The position numbers and the translations under genes are program-made. This document shows positions 35,487 to 44,130 of a stretch of 64,000 nt of DNA, piece after piece. This DNA is from Pseudorhizobium xiangyangii. Lineage in GTDB: Bacteria > Pseudomonadota > Alphaproteobacteria > Rhizobiales > Rhizobiaceae. The stretch spans positions 124,001 to 188,000 of the forward strand of contig NZ_JAJAWH010000005.1 of the NCBI RefSeq assembly GCF_020531965.1, in the 5' to 3' direction. Each line of letters opens with the position of its first letter. The stretch's first letter is position 1. The notes beneath the pieces were generated by a model. It searched no databases. It was given only the letters and a program-made list of their open reading frames with translations, and was not told the origin of the DNA.

Positions 35487-35981
35487 CTAGCGACCGGGAA
35501 AAAGAGCCGTGGCGAGGGTCGTACGACGCTCGCCACCAAGCCGGAACTCGCGCGAGACGCGCTCGGCGATCCGGTCGGCCAGCAGTCCGTCAATGGCGCC
35601 CGATCGCATCGAGTAGGCCGAGACACCGAAGTTGCCAGCAGCGATGACTTCACCGTTACCGACGGCAACAGCCTCGACGGTCACGGTGGCCTCGGCCTTC
35701 TGGCCGAACACGACCGGCACGCGCGCCACACGTTCGATCCTTACCGTCAACACGGCCCGTGGCAGCGTGATCGACCGTACAGTGGCGAAAATAGCCTCGT
35801 TGACGAGCCGGTCCGTTTCGGTGACCAGCGGATGGGAGATCTCTCCCCTCGCCGCGACGAAAGCGCCCCGCACGTCGTAAAGCAGCGCCTCGTTTCGACC
35901 TGCCGAACTGTCGAGCCGGAACGACATCAGCAACAGCGCTGCTATGACTGTGGCGGCAACCTGGCTTGCTCGGCGGGACAT
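35487..35981 (-). CDS. Exported or anchored hypothetical protein
   Basis: A 164-residue protein with an N-terminal hydrophobic segment (VAATVIAALLLMSFRL) that is either a signal peptide or anchor. The rest is beta-rich: ALLYDVRGAFVAARGE, then VLTVRIERVARVPVVFGQKAEATVTVEAVAVGNGEVIAAG and RIAERVSREFRLGG. I do not recognise a family. The body has clear alternating hydrophobicity of a secreted beta-sandwich. It lies 7 bases from the convergent gdx gene and 55 bases downstream of the ATP12 gene, in the same direction, and may be the last gene of that operon. Confidence 0.65.
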   Translation of the reverse strand: MSRRASQVAATVIAALLLMSFRLDSSAGRNEALLYDVRGAFVAARGEISHPLVTETDRLVNEAIFATVRSITLPRAVLTVRIERVARVPVVFGQKAEATVTVEAVAVGNGEVIAAGNFGVSAYSMRSGAIDGLLADRIAERVSREFRLGGERRTTLATALFPGR

Positions 35982-36036
35982 CGGGAGATCCGGAAATGAT
36001 TTTCCGCATCATGGTCCCGACAGCGTTAGCGAAGGA

Positions 36037-36825
36037 TTAAACCGCCGGCCGAACGCTGAGGAAAGCGGCAGCGGCCGCCTGCAACTCCTCATACCGCTTG
36101 GCGCGGCGCTGGGCGCCCTCGGCATCGACGCCCCAATGCTCCTCGGTCCAGTCCTCGTCGAGATGGGCCAGAGACCACGCCTCGTCCGCTGTCAGCCGGC
36201 CTTCCGCAAAAGCCAGCGCAAGGATCGCGGACCCTGCCAAGGTCGTCACCGTATGGAGACAGGCAAGTTCGATCGGCGTATCGTATTTGCGGAGCGTCAC
36301 GGCAAAAGCGGCGGTCGCCTCGCGCGGCTGATCCTGTGGCATGATGCCTTCGATCAGGGTGAACCGGGCACCGAGATCGTTGGCCGCCCAGTCGATCAGC
36401 GGGTCCCACCGCTCGGTCTGGCGCGCCACCAGCTCATCTGGGGTATCCGCCCTGTAGCAGAGAAGGTCACTGGATGAGAACCGAAGGATATCCTCGAAGA
36501 CAGCCTGCGGGTCGGTAGCCACGCCGTCGATCGCAGTGTTCACCAGCTTGGTCACCGGCATGGTGTTCGGGTCGACCACCTCTGCCTGTGCGTCCCATTC
36601 TGTGCGCATCAGATCGGCCAATGCCGCAGTCGGTGCGACAAGCGGGTTCTTGGCCGGGGTCTTGACCGGCCGGCCATCGAGGTGAATGGCGTAGCCCGTC
36701 TCACCCTCGGCGACAGTCACGTCCTTGTAGAAGCGCTTCGGCAGCGGCCGCTTCATCTGGATCTGGGCCCGGCGTGTCGGATCGGGATGGCTCAGGTTCT
36801 CAGGGAGTTCGAAAAGTTCACGCAT
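36037..36825 (-). CDS. ATP12 family chaperone
   Basis: A 262-residue protein of the ATP12 family, which in mitochondria assembles the F1-ATPase alpha subunit. Homologs are widespread in Alphaproteobacteria. Hallmark start: MKRPLPKRFYKDVTVAEGETGYAIHLDGRPVKTPAKNPLVAPT, then DDGVATDPQAVFEDILRFSSSDLLCYRA-like stretch, and the end ALAFAEGRLTADEAWSLAHLDEDWTEEHWGVDAEGAQRRAKR. No signal or transmembrane segment. The HAD gene lies 9 bases upstream, and an RluA gene before that, forming an RluA-HAD-ATP12 operon. Confidence 0.93.
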   Translation of the reverse strand: MRELFELPENLSHPDPTRRAQIQMKRPLPKRFYKDVTVAEGETGYAIHLDGRPVKTPAKNPLVAPTAALADLMRTEWDAQAEVVDPNTMPVTKLVNTAIDGVATDPQAVFEDILRFSSSDLLCYRADTPDELVARQTERWDPLIDWAANDLGARFTLIEGIMPQDQPREATAAFAVTLRKYDTPIELACLHTVTTLAGSAILALAFAEGRLTADEAWSLAHLDEDWTEEHWGVDAEGAQRRAKRYEELQAAAAAFLSVRPAV

Positions 36826-36834
36826 GACAGGATC

Positions 36835-37488
36835 TCAACCAATATGAGCGAGCAATTCGCTCGGGTGATTGACGACGGCATCCGCTCCGGCGGCCCATAA
36901 CTCATCGACCGAAGCATAGCCCCATGACACTCCGACAGCCTTGGCGCCGGCTGCCTTTGCCATCTGCATATCGTAAATGGCATCACCGATGACAAGGGTA
37001 TCGGCAGCCACCATGCCCGTTTCATCACAGCATTCCGTCACCATGGCCGGGTGCGGCTTGGATGGGCAATCGTCGGCCGTGCGGCAGACGATGAAGTATG
37101 GCCGGAAATCGTGTGTCTCAAGAATGAGGTCGAGCCCGCGACGTGATTTTCCAGTCACGGCGCCGATCAGCAGGTCCTCGCGTGGACCGATCCCGTCAAT
37201 CAGCTCTCGTATCCCGTCATACAGCGGCTCTCGGAAATCGAGATCCTTCCGCACCACCGTGAACAGCGGCTTGTAATAGGCCATCATCTCCATGTCCTCG
37301 TCGCCCGCATGCTCCTTGCCCTGCATCCGGGCAATGGCAATATCGAGTGTGAGTCCGATGATCGCCTTGGTGTGCTCGACCGTTGGTTCGGGCTTGCCGA
37401 AATGCAGGAAGGTCCGCCGCATGGTTTCATGAATCAGGCCGGCGCTGTCGACCAGCGTGCCGTCACAGTCGAACAGAACGAGCTTCAT
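36835..37488 (-). CDS. HAD-IA family hydrolase (phosphoglycolate phosphatase-like)
   Basis: A 217-residue haloacid dehalogenase phosphatase. Motif I LVLFDCDGTLVDSAGLIHETM (nucleophile Asp), motif II in GAVTGKSRRGLDLIL, and motifs III/IV in PSKPHPAMVTECCDETGMVAADTLVIGDAIYDMQMAKAAGAKAVGVSWGY. An alpha-helical cap lies between I and II. It resembles the phosphoglycolate phosphatase-like members of subclass IA; the substrate cannot be fixed. Its start overlaps the RluA stop by four bases (ATGA at 37485-37488), so it is translationally coupled. Confidence 0.93.
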   Translation of the reverse strand: MKLVLFDCDGTLVDSAGLIHETMRRTFLHFGKPEPTVEHTKAIIGLTLDIAIARMQGKEHAGDEDMEMMAYYKPLFTVVRKDLDFREPLYDGIRELIDGIGPREDLLIGAVTGKSRRGLDLILETHDFRPYFIVCRTADDCPSKPHPAMVTECCDETGMVAADTLVIGDAIYDMQMAKAAGAKAVGVSWGYASVDELWAAGADAVVNHPSELLAHIG

Positions 37489-38474
37489 TCGTCGTCTTCC
37501 CTCGCCCCGTTGTCCATATCGAAGCCGAGCAGGTTCCAGCTCTGCACCATGTGCGGCGGCAGCGGCGCGGTGATCCTCAGGCGTCCGCCTGAAGGATGCG
37601 GAATGTCGATATGGCGTGCATGCAGGTGCAGCTTCTTCTGGATGCCGCCGGGGAACGGCCAGTTGATATCGTCGTCGTAATATTTCGGATCGCCGATGAT
37701 CGGATGGCCGATATGCAGCGCATGCACGCGCAGCTGGTGGGTACGGCCGGTATAGGGTTCCATCTCCAGCCAGGCCATTGTCTGGGCCGCCGTTTCCAGC
37801 ACGCGATAGTAGGAAACCGCGTGGTCGGCACCATCCTCGCCGTGCTTGGCGATGCGCATGCGGTCACCGTCCGGTGTCTGCTCCTTGACCAGCCAGGTGG
37901 AAATCTTGTCCGAATGTTTTCGAGGCACGCCCTTTACCAACGCCCAGTAGGTCTTCTTGGTGTCGCGCTCGCGAAAGGCGGCGGTCAACTTTTGGGCCGC
38001 GCCACGCGTACGCGCAATCACCAGCACGCCGGTCGTGTCACGGTCGAGCCGGTGAACAAGCCGCGGCTTTTCGCCCTTGGGGCTGGTCCAGGCGTCGAGC
38101 ATCTGGTCGATATGGCGCGTCACGCCCGAGCCGCCCTGCACCGCAAGGCCGGCAGGCTTGTTCAGCACGATCACCTTGTCGTCCTCGTGCAGCACCATTC
38201 GCTGCAGAAGCTCGTAGTCGCCGGCATGTTTCAGGTCCTTGCCGGCGATCGGTCCCTTCTTCGCATCCGTATCCATCGGCGGAATACGCACGATCTGCCC
38301 TGGCTGCACGCGGGCGTCCGCCTTTACCCGGCCGCCGTCGACCCTCACCTGCCCCGAGCGCAGCAGTTTCTGCAATGGGCCGAAGCCCAGTCCCGGGTAG
38401 CGGATCTTGAACCAGCGATCGAGGCGCATGCCCGCTTCATCCGCCTCGACGGGGATATGCTCGATGCCTGCCAT
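37485..38474 (-). CDS. RluA family pseudouridine synthase (RluC-like)
   Basis: A 329-residue rRNA-modifying enzyme. N-terminal S4 RNA-binding domain (AGMRLDRWFKIRYPGLGFGPLQKLLRSGQVRVDGGRV, about 14-50), then the catalytic domain with the aspartate in RLVHRLDRDTTGVLVIARTRGAA. Length and S4 domain fit RluC, which isomerises three uridines in 23S rRNA, but specificity is not certain. It is the first gene of the RluA-HAD-ATP12 operon. Confidence 0.94.
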   Translation of the reverse strand: MAGIEHIPVEADEAGMRLDRWFKIRYPGLGFGPLQKLLRSGQVRVDGGRVKADARVQPGQIVRIPPMDTDAKKGPIAGKDLKHAGDYELLQRMVLHEDDKVIVLNKPAGLAVQGGSGVTRHIDQMLDAWTSPKGEKPRLVHRLDRDTTGVLVIARTRGAAQKLTAAFRERDTKKTYWALVKGVPRKHSDKISTWLVKEQTPDGDRMRIAKHGEDGADHAVSYYRVLETAAQTMAWLEMEPYTGRTHQLRVHALHIGHPIIGDPKYYDDDINWPFPGGIQKKLHLHARHIDIPHPSGGRLRITAPLPPHMVQSWNLLGFDMDNGAREDDE

Positions 38475-38509
38475 GATTTTCTTTCTTTTCTTAAGAATTT
38501 TCGAGCTGT

Positions 38510-38887
38510 TTAGAACATCGACCGCCCGAGCGCCAGCCCGGCGAAGACTGCCGCCAGCGATACGGCAACGCTTACGACAATGTAGGTGATGCCGACGAGG
38601 GTGGCGCTTCGTTCAACCAGCGAAATAACGTCGAGCGAAAACGCCGAGAATGTTGTGAACCCGCCCAGGAAACCGGTGATGATCAGCAGCCGCATCTCCG
38701 TGGAGGCGTTGAGCCGCCGCGCAATCAGCTCCACCAGAAGTCCGATGGCAAAAGAACCCGCAACGTTGACGACCAGCGTTCCCCAGGGGAAAGCCGGACC
38801 GAACAGGCGCAGGCTCCATTGGCCGACGAGATAACGGCAAACGGAGCCTACAGCGCCGCCAAGTGCGACGAGAAACATGTGAAGCAT
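38510..38887 (-). CDS. crcB: Fluoride efflux transporter CrcB (Fluc)
   Basis: A 125-residue four-helix fluoride channel that works as a dual-topology dimer. Signature GFLGGFTTFSAFSLDVI is present, with GGAVGSVCRYLVGQW at the start and FPWGTLVVNVAGSFAIGLL. A fluoride riboswitch was looked for upstream and not seen. It lies upstream of the RluA gene in the same direction, 35 bases apart, so it may lead that operon. Confidence 0.96.
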   Translation of the reverse strand: MLHMFLVALGGAVGSVCRYLVGQWSLRLFGPAFPWGTLVVNVAGSFAIGLLVELIARRLNASTEMRLLIITGFLGGFTTFSAFSLDVISLVERSATLVGITYIVVSVAVSLAAVFAGLALGRSMF

Positions 38888-39006
38888 GGTCGAATGATCC
38901 GGAAAACGACAGAAAAGTGACGACTGGTTAAAAGGCCATACATTTCCTTAACAGGGAACCAAAAGCCACCGCATAGCCTTTACGCTGGAGCAGTGGATAA
39001 ACTCGT

Positions 39007-39285
39007 ATGACTTTGGTTCTCTCAATTTCGGCCAACACGGCGGCTTACGCGGCGGATGCCATAAGGCAACCGCGGCGCATTTCTTCCAAGGCGCAGGCCG
39101 AGGACATCAGGATCGATTCCGAGCGGGGAGCCCGCCGGACTGCGGCTGGAGATCCGACCACCGACCAATTGATGCCGCCGACTTTCGTGAGCATGGATCT
39201 GCAAGACCCTCACCAGCAACCTCAGCTGCTGACCACGCTGGCACAGGCTCAGGCAGCCTATCGGGATCTTTCCGAAGACGACTGA
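39007..39285 (+). CDS. Small hypothetical protein
   Basis: A 92-residue polypeptide: MTLVLSISANTAAYAADAIRQ (a possible weak signal peptide or structural start), then a polar basic stretch (RRISSKAQAEDIRIDSERGARR) and an acidic, Gln-rich end (QQPQLLTTLAQAQAAYRDLSEDD). No family recognised. The ribosome site is weak (GGAG about 15 bases away). Codon use is like real genes. It lies between crcB (divergent) and the chemoreceptor gene, and the NTAAYAADAI segment recalls flagellin or flagellar secretion proteins, but this is only a passing resemblance. Confidence 0.55.
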   Translation: MTLVLSISANTAAYAADAIRQPRRISSKAQAEDIRIDSERGARRTAAGDPTTDQLMPPTFVSMDLQDPHQQPQLLTTLAQAQAAYRDLSEDD

Positions 39286-39425
39286 TCAACAGCCTCCTCA
39301 GCCAAGCCCTATTAATCGACCCGTGCAACGCGCCCCATGGAAGGCCAGATTTCGCACGACCCCCCATCAATTCCTTTACCATTATCAAGCACCATCTAAT
39401 AAGCTTAGGGTTGAGGGAGGGCGGA

Positions 39426-41126
39426 ATGCTCGGACTGGGGCCAACATCGGATTTCGCCAACATTCTGGAAGCGTTATCCAAATCGCAGGCGATCATTGAA
39501 TTCGACCTGCAGGGAAACATCCTTAAGGCAAACCACAACTTTTGCATGGCGCTCGGATATACCGAGGCAGAGGTCATCGGGAAACATCACCGCATATTCT
39601 GCGAAAAGGCAGTCGCCAGTTCCCCCTCCTACGCGGAATTCTGGAAGCGGCTGGGTTCCGGAGCATTTGACGCCGGAACCTACAAGCGCATCGACCGACA
39701 CGGCCGCGAGATCTGGATCCAGGCAACCTACAATCCCGTCTGTCGACGCGGAAAGCCGTATAAGGTCGTCAAGTTCGCCGCTGACATAACGCTCGCCAAG
39801 GAAAAGGCGGTCGAAGATGCCGGCAAGCTGGAGGCGATATCCCGCTCTCAGGCCATTATCGAATTCAAGGCGACCGGCGAGATCATCACCGCCAACGAGA
39901 ATTTCTGCAACGCAATGGGATATTCGCTTGGCGAGATCGTCGGCAAGCACCACCGGATCTTCTGCCGGCCGGAATACACAGCAACGTCCGACTACGCGGT
40001 CTTCTGGCAAAACCTCGCCGAAGGGAAATTCGCAGCGAACGAATTCGTGCGCGTCGCCAAGAACGGCAAGGAGATCTGGATCCAGGCTGCCTACAACCCT
40101 ATCCTTGATGCGTCGGGCCGGGTTATCAAGGTCGTGAAGTTCGCGACTGACGTGACCGAGCGCATGGAGGCCATAGCGCAGGTCAATGCAGGACTTGCCG
40201 CACTTTCGGAGGGCGACCTGACGGTCCTTCTCGACCAGCCATTCGTGCCGTCGATGGAAGAACTCAGGACGAACTTCAACGGTTCGATCGCCAAGCTCAA
40301 TGCCACCATGCGCAACTTTGGCGAACTGTCCATGGGCATCGCGGAAGGCTCCAGTGAGATCAGTGGCGCCGCCAGCAGCTTTTCGCGCCGGACGGAGCAG
40401 CAGGCCGCATCGCTTGAGGAAACGGCTGCCGCGCTCGATGAGATTACCTTGACCGTCTCGGACACCAGCGAGCGTGCTCGCGAGGCCGGTGCGCTTGTCT
40501 CTGCGACGAAGGATGGCGCGGAAGCCTCCGGCAAGGTCATGGACAAGGCCATTGCGGCCATGGGCTCGATCGAACAATCGTCGCGGGAGATATCCAACAT
40601 CCTCGGCGTCATCGACGATATCGCCTTCCAGACTAACCTTCTGGCCCTCAATGCCGGCGTCGAGGCCGCCCGTGCCGGAGAGGCAGGCAAGGGATTTGCC
40701 GTCGTCGCTCAGGAAGTCCGCGAACTCGCGCAGCGGGCAGCGACTGCCGCCAAGGAAATCAAAAGCCTGATTTCAACATCGGACAAGCTCGTCGGCAACG
40801 GCGTCGATCTGGTTGGCCGCACCGGAATTGCGCTCAAGCAGATCGTCGATCAGGTCGCCGACATCGACCGGAATATCGTGGCCATCGTCGAGGCGGCGCG
40901 GGAGCAGTCGGTTGCATTGAAGGAGATCAGCTCAAGCGTCAACGCGATGGACCAGGCCACCCAGCAGAATGCTGCCATGGCGGAAGAAACCACCGCCGCA
41001 AGCGCCGCCCAGGCACAACAGGCGGCATTGCTGCGGGAACAATTGGCGCAGTTCAGATGCGATCGTAACAGCAGGACGCGGAGGCCGGGCACCGGCGCCG
41101 ACCGGCGCAGGCCGCACGCGGCTTAA
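39426..41126 (+). CDS. Soluble methyl-accepting chemotaxis protein with two PAS domains
   Basis: A 566-residue cytoplasmic chemoreceptor; no transmembrane segment is visible. PAS domain 1 (residues ~12-125: IIEFDLQGNILKANHNFCMALGY to VKFAADIT) and PAS 2 (~135-245: IIEFKATGEIITANENFCNAMGY to VKFATDVT) are near repeats of each other. A HAMP-like linker follows (~255-300), then the signalling domain (to about 545), with the CheA/CheW hairpin tip DDIAFQTNLLALNAGVEAARAGEAGKGFAVVAQEVR. PAS domains could bind heme, FAD or a small ligand. ATG at 39426 has GAGGGAGG upstream. The C-terminal tail is short and Arg-rich, without a clear methyltransferase-docking pentapeptide. Confidence 0.93.
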   Translation: MLGLGPTSDFANILEALSKSQAIIEFDLQGNILKANHNFCMALGYTEAEVIGKHHRIFCEKAVASSPSYAEFWKRLGSGAFDAGTYKRIDRHGREIWIQATYNPVCRRGKPYKVVKFAADITLAKEKAVEDAGKLEAISRSQAIIEFKATGEIITANENFCNAMGYSLGEIVGKHHRIFCRPEYTATSDYAVFWQNLAEGKFAANEFVRVAKNGKEIWIQAAYNPILDASGRVIKVVKFATDVTERMEAIAQVNAGLAALSEGDLTVLLDQPFVPSMEELRTNFNGSIAKLNATMRNFGELSMGIAEGSSEISGAASSFSRRTEQQAASLEETAAALDEITLTVSDTSERAREAGALVSATKDGAEASGKVMDKAIAAMGSIEQSSREISNILGVIDDIAFQTNLLALNAGVEAARAGEAGKGFAVVAQEVRELAQRAATAAKEIKSLISTSDKLVGNGVDLVGRTGIALKQIVDQVADIDRNIVAIVEAAREQSVALKEISSSVNAMDQATQQNAAMAEETTAASAAQAQQAALLREQLAQFRCDRNSRTRRPGTGADRRRPHAA

Positions 41127-41130
41127 GTCC

Positions 41131-41157
41131 GGGTACCCGCAACGTCTGCGGGCACCC
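41131..41157. terminator. Hairpin between chemoreceptor and copper genes
   Basis: GGGTACCCGCA (41131-41141) pairs with TGCGGGCACCC (41147-41157), with one mismatch, around ACGTC. It lies between the converging gene ends and can act from either side; no long T-run. Confidence 0.6.
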
Positions 41158-41172
41158 ATAGCATCATTTCCC

Positions 41173-42129
41173 TTAGTTGTGCTTGTGGCCAGCCGGGCCT
41201 GCAGCCCGGACCGGCACGGCGATCTCCACGCTGCCGGCCTTTTCGAAGGTCAGCGTTACCGGAACGCTGTCGCCTTCCTTGAACGGTGTCTTCACCTGCA
41301 TGAACATCATGTGCAGTCCGCCGGGTTTCAGTTCGACAGACGCGCCGGCCGCAACCGGAACGCCAGTTTCCAGCTTGCGCATCTTCATGACTTCGCCCTG
41401 CATCGCCATTTCATGCAGTTCGACGGCGGCCGCGGCCGGCGATGAAACCGAGACGAGCATATCGTCCTCGCCACCGGCATTGCGGATGGTGACAAAGCCA
41501 CCGGCTACCGGCTGTCCCGGCAACATGGCCTTGGTAAAGGCGCCCTCGATATCGAGGCTGCCGAGCTTCACCGGCTTGAAGGCAACCGCGTGCGCATGGG
41601 CATCGCCATGTTTTTCAACGACCGTGACGACGGGTGCCGGGCTTTTCAGCGCATGTGCGTCCGCTCCGGGTGCGGCGACCTCAGTCCATGCCACGGTCGC
41701 ATCGCTGCCGCATAGCTGGGTGGCAGGGAAGGCCAGCTTGGCGCCGGGCTCGACGCCCGAGATCTTCCCGCGAACGACGAAGGTGTCGTAATGCTCATCC
41801 AGAAGCTCCCCGCCCTTCCAGCGGATCTCCACCGGACCGGCGCTCACATCGGTGCCGTGATCGTCATAGGTCTTCTTGTATTCGCCCTTGATGACTTCGA
41901 GTTCCCAGCCCGGCTTTGGCTGCGGCTTGGCGAAAACAAAACCTTCCGGCAACTGGACGCGGACTTCGTTGGTAGCCTTTCCGTCGCAGCCGTGCGGTAG
42001 CTGCAATTCCATCACCGCGTAGCTTTCCGCAGTCACGGTCGGCTTGGTGAAGGTTGCGTGCGCATGTGCGCTTCCGGCTGCGGCGATGAGAGCGAGCGCG
42101 GAGAGCTGGATTGTTTTCATGGTCTTCAT
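41173..42129 (-). CDS. Periplasmic copper protein: YcnI-like (DUF1775) fused to PCu(A)C domain
   Basis: A 318-residue exported protein. Signal peptide TIQLSALALIAAAGSAHA, so the mature chain starts with HATFTKPTV, where the N-terminal His is a YcnI copper ligand. The first half (to about 180) is DUF1775 (YcnI): LQLPHGCDGKATNEVRVQLPEG and VEIRWKGGELLDEHYDTF. The second half is PCu(A)C: FTKAMLPGQPVAGGFVTIRNAGGEDDML and the Met/His copper site HEMAMQGEVMKMRKLE with PGGLHMMFM. The gene follows a DUF2946-like gene by 73 bases, same strand, forming a copper-handling unit, probably feeding cytochrome oxidase or efflux. Confidence 0.9.
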   Translation of the reverse strand: MKTMKTIQLSALALIAAAGSAHAHATFTKPTVTAESYAVMELQLPHGCDGKATNEVRVQLPEGFVFAKPQPKPGWELEVIKGEYKKTYDDHGTDVSAGPVEIRWKGGELLDEHYDTFVVRGKISGVEPGAKLAFPATQLCGSDATVAWTEVAAPGADAHALKSPAPVVTVVEKHGDAHAHAVAFKPVKLGSLDIEGAFTKAMLPGQPVAGGFVTIRNAGGEDDMLVSVSSPAAAAVELHEMAMQGEVMKMRKLETGVPVAAGASVELKPGGLHMMFMQVKTPFKEGDSVPVTLTFEKAGSVEIAVPVRAAGPAGHKHN

Positions 42130-42202
42130 GGTAGTCCCCTTCCGGTGACAGCCTGCAAAGGCTGCGGTTTCCGGGTGTCGGTTGATCTGATTATCGTAAG
42201 GT

Positions 42203-42577
42203 TCAGATCGCCCGGGGCGGACCACGCGAGGTCGGCCGCGCAAGCGCCGTGGAGCCGAAGCGGAGAGACTTCACCGGCAAGGGATTGATCAGATAGGCCT
42301 GCTCCACCAGGATGCCTGTCCCGCCTGCTGGCGGCGGCAGGATGATCGAGGAGGCAAGCAGGCAGATCTCACACACGGGACGGATCGAGTCGTCCTGGTG
42401 TCCGTGACTTTCGGCGCAGATATCCGCGAAACTGCCGTCTGGAAGCCGGTAGGATTCGTCATAGGCCTCAAGCGGCGCTGTGGCATGGACCGGCTCGTGG
42501 GCAAATCCGAGCGACAGGAACAGGCAGGCGCAAATGATGCGCAGCGCATTCATCGATGTCCGGTTCCGAAGGGCCAT
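42203..42577 (-). CDS. DUF2946-like secreted protein
   Basis: A 124-residue protein with an N-terminal signal segment (LRIICACLFLSLGFAHEPVHA). The mature part has DICAESHGHQDDSIRPVCEICLLASSIILPPPAG, a cluster of Cys and His (C-x5-H-x2-H... C-x-x-C) like the DUF2946 proteins that sit beside copper genes and are thought to bind metal. No close functional study is known to me. The start at 42577 (MALRNRTSMNALRII) is likely; a later ATG at 42553 is possible. It precedes the YcnI-PCu(A)C gene in the same direction. Confidence 0.65.
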   Translation of the reverse strand: MALRNRTSMNALRIICACLFLSLGFAHEPVHATAPLEAYDESYRLPDGSFADICAESHGHQDDSIRPVCEICLLASSIILPPPAGGTGILVEQAYLINPLPVKSLRFGSTALARPTSRGPPRAI

Positions 42578-42980
42578 GTGACCATTTTCCAAGAGGCAAG
42601 GTGCCAATAGCTGACGATAGCACAAAGAGCAAACGACAGAGCCGGCTTCTTTGCGCCATATCAATCATTTGGATAAGGCGACAAGAATCTTGCCGGTCGC
42701 GACATTTTCCTTGCCAAGGGTGGGGCGGCACGGATAATGGGCCTCACGATCGTTGGGAGAAGCCGCTTCAGTGCGGTGCCGAAGGAGCAACCGCCCCGGA
42801 AACTCTCAGGCAAAAGGACCAGCGAGCGGCCTAACAGGACTCTGGAGAGAGGTCCTGTCGCAAGACAGGACACGCCGAAGGGATAACAATCTCAGGCGAC
42901 AAGGACAGAGGGGGCTCATGAACCGGGCGCAATTGCGCCGTCAAATGAGCTTGTGCGTGTACGCGCACCCGGAGGCATTT
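42578..42980. promoter_or_regulatory. gcv leader region
   Basis: Between the divergent DUF2946-like gene and gcvT. It contains a possible promoter, TTGCCA (42711-42716) with GATAAT (42733-42738), and then the tandem glycine riboswitch. About 70 bases separate the riboswitch from the chosen gcvT start; this stretch reads open (42918-42980) but its start lacks a ribosome site. Confidence 0.6.
42751..42910 (+). promoter_or_regulatory. Tandem glycine riboswitch
   Basis: Two aptamers in series. The first, about 42751-42824, has closing stem CGTTGG/CCAGCG, a second stem ending GCCGAAGGAGCAACCGCCCC, and the loop core GGAAACTCTCAGGCAAAAGGACC. The second, about 42840-42910, has closing stem CTCTG/CAGAG and the core GCCGAAGGGATAACAATCTCAGGCGACAAGGACAG. 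These are the known glycine-aptamer motifs. In Proteobacteria the class usually turns on glycine cleavage genes as glycine rises, here gcvT onward. Confidence 0.96.
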
Positions 42981-44111
42981 TTGGATAACACCCCTGCTCT
43001 CAAACAGACCCCGCTTCATGCGCTGCACCTGTCGCTGGGCGCCAAGATGGTTCCCTTCGCCGGCTATGAGATGCCGGTGCAATATCCAGCCGGCGTTTTG
43101 AAGGAACACCTGCAGACGCGATCGGCTGCTGGCCTTTTCGACGTCTCCCACATGGGCCAGGTGATCGTTCGTGCAGCCTCCCGTGAGGATGCCGCGCTGG
43201 CGCTGGAAACTCTGGTGCCGGTGGACATTCTCGGCCTCAAGCCGGGCCGCCAGCGCTACGGCTTCTTTACCGACGATAACGGCGGCATCCTCGACGACCT
43301 TATGATCGCCAATCGCGGCGATCATCTCTTCGTCGTCGTCAACGCCGCCTGCAAGGACGCTGACATCGCCCACATGACGGCAAACCTGCAGGGCTGCGAT
43401 GTGACCTCGCTGGACGACCGCGCGCTGGTTGCGCTTCAGGGACCAAAGGCGGAAGCGGTTCTCGCCTCCCTCTGGGCCGGTGCAGCGGACATGAAATTCA
43501 TGGACGTTAGCGACGCGACGATCCTCGGTGCCGACTGCATCATTTCCCGTTCCGGCTATTCCGGCGAGGACGGCTTCGAGATCTCTATCCCCTCCGACAC
43601 GGCGGAAGAAATCGCCAGAGCTCTCCTTGCCCACCCTGACTGCGAGCCCGTCGGCCTCGGCGCCCGTGACAGCCTGCGTCTGGAAGCCGGCCTCTGCCTC
43701 TACGGCAACGACATCGATACCGATACCTCGCCGGTCGAAGCCTCCCTCGAATGGGCCATCCAGAAGATCCGGCGCACCGGCGGCGAGCGCGCCGGCGGTT
43801 TTCCGGGGGCCGGCCGTATCCTCGAGGAACTTGACAGCGGCACCACGCGCCATCGCGTCGGCCTGAAGCCGGAAGGCAAGGCGCCGGTTCGCGCCCCTGC
43901 GCAGCTCTTCGCCGATGCCGCGGGACAGCGCCATATCGGCGAAGTCACGTCCGGCACGTTCGGCCCATCCGTCGAAGGCCCCGTCGCCATGGGCTATGTC
44001 CCAAGCTTCTACCGCGAGCCCGGCACACAGATCTATGCGGAGGTCCGCGGCAAGTACCTGCCCGTCACCATTGCCATCCTGCCCTTCATCAAGCCGACCT
44101 ACAAACGCTAA
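42981..44111 (+). CDS. gcvT: Glycine cleavage system aminomethyltransferase (T protein)
   Basis: A 376-residue enzyme that takes the aminomethyl group from lipoylated GcvH and passes it to tetrahydrofolate, releasing ammonia. Sequence [50 protein letters not shown] is the folate-binding family opening, and [13 protein letters not shown] plus [26 protein letters not shown] confirm it. I choose a TTG start (42981) because GGAGG is five bases upstream and family N-termini agree; an ATG at 42918 would add 21 residues, without a good ribosome site. It is controlled by the glycine riboswitch and begins the gcvT-gcvH-gcvP operon. Confidence 0.95.
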   Translation: MDNTPALKQTPLHALHLSLGAKMVPFAGYEMPVQYPAGVLKEHLQTRSAAGLFDVSHMGQVIVRAASREDAALALETLVPVDILGLKPGRQRYGFFTDDNGGILDDLMIANRGDHLFVVVNAACKDADIAHMTANLQGCDVTSLDDRALVALQGPKAEAVLASLWAGAADMKFMDVSDATILGADCIISRSGYSGEDGFEISIPSDTAEEIARALLAHPDCEPVGLGARDSLRLEAGLCLYGNDIDTDTSPVEASLEWAIQKIRRTGGERAGGFPGAGRILEELDSGTTRHRVGLKPEGKAPVRAPAQLFADAAGQRHIGEVTSGTFGPSVEGPVAMGYVPSFYREPGTQIYAEVRGKYLPVTIAILPFIKPTYKR

Positions 44112-44130
44112 AAATCCTCCGGAGAGAACC

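Noticed and set aside
38888-39006. Possible fluoride riboswitch before crcB
   Set aside because: The conserved GGNGAUGG and ligand-core segments were not found on the relevant strand.
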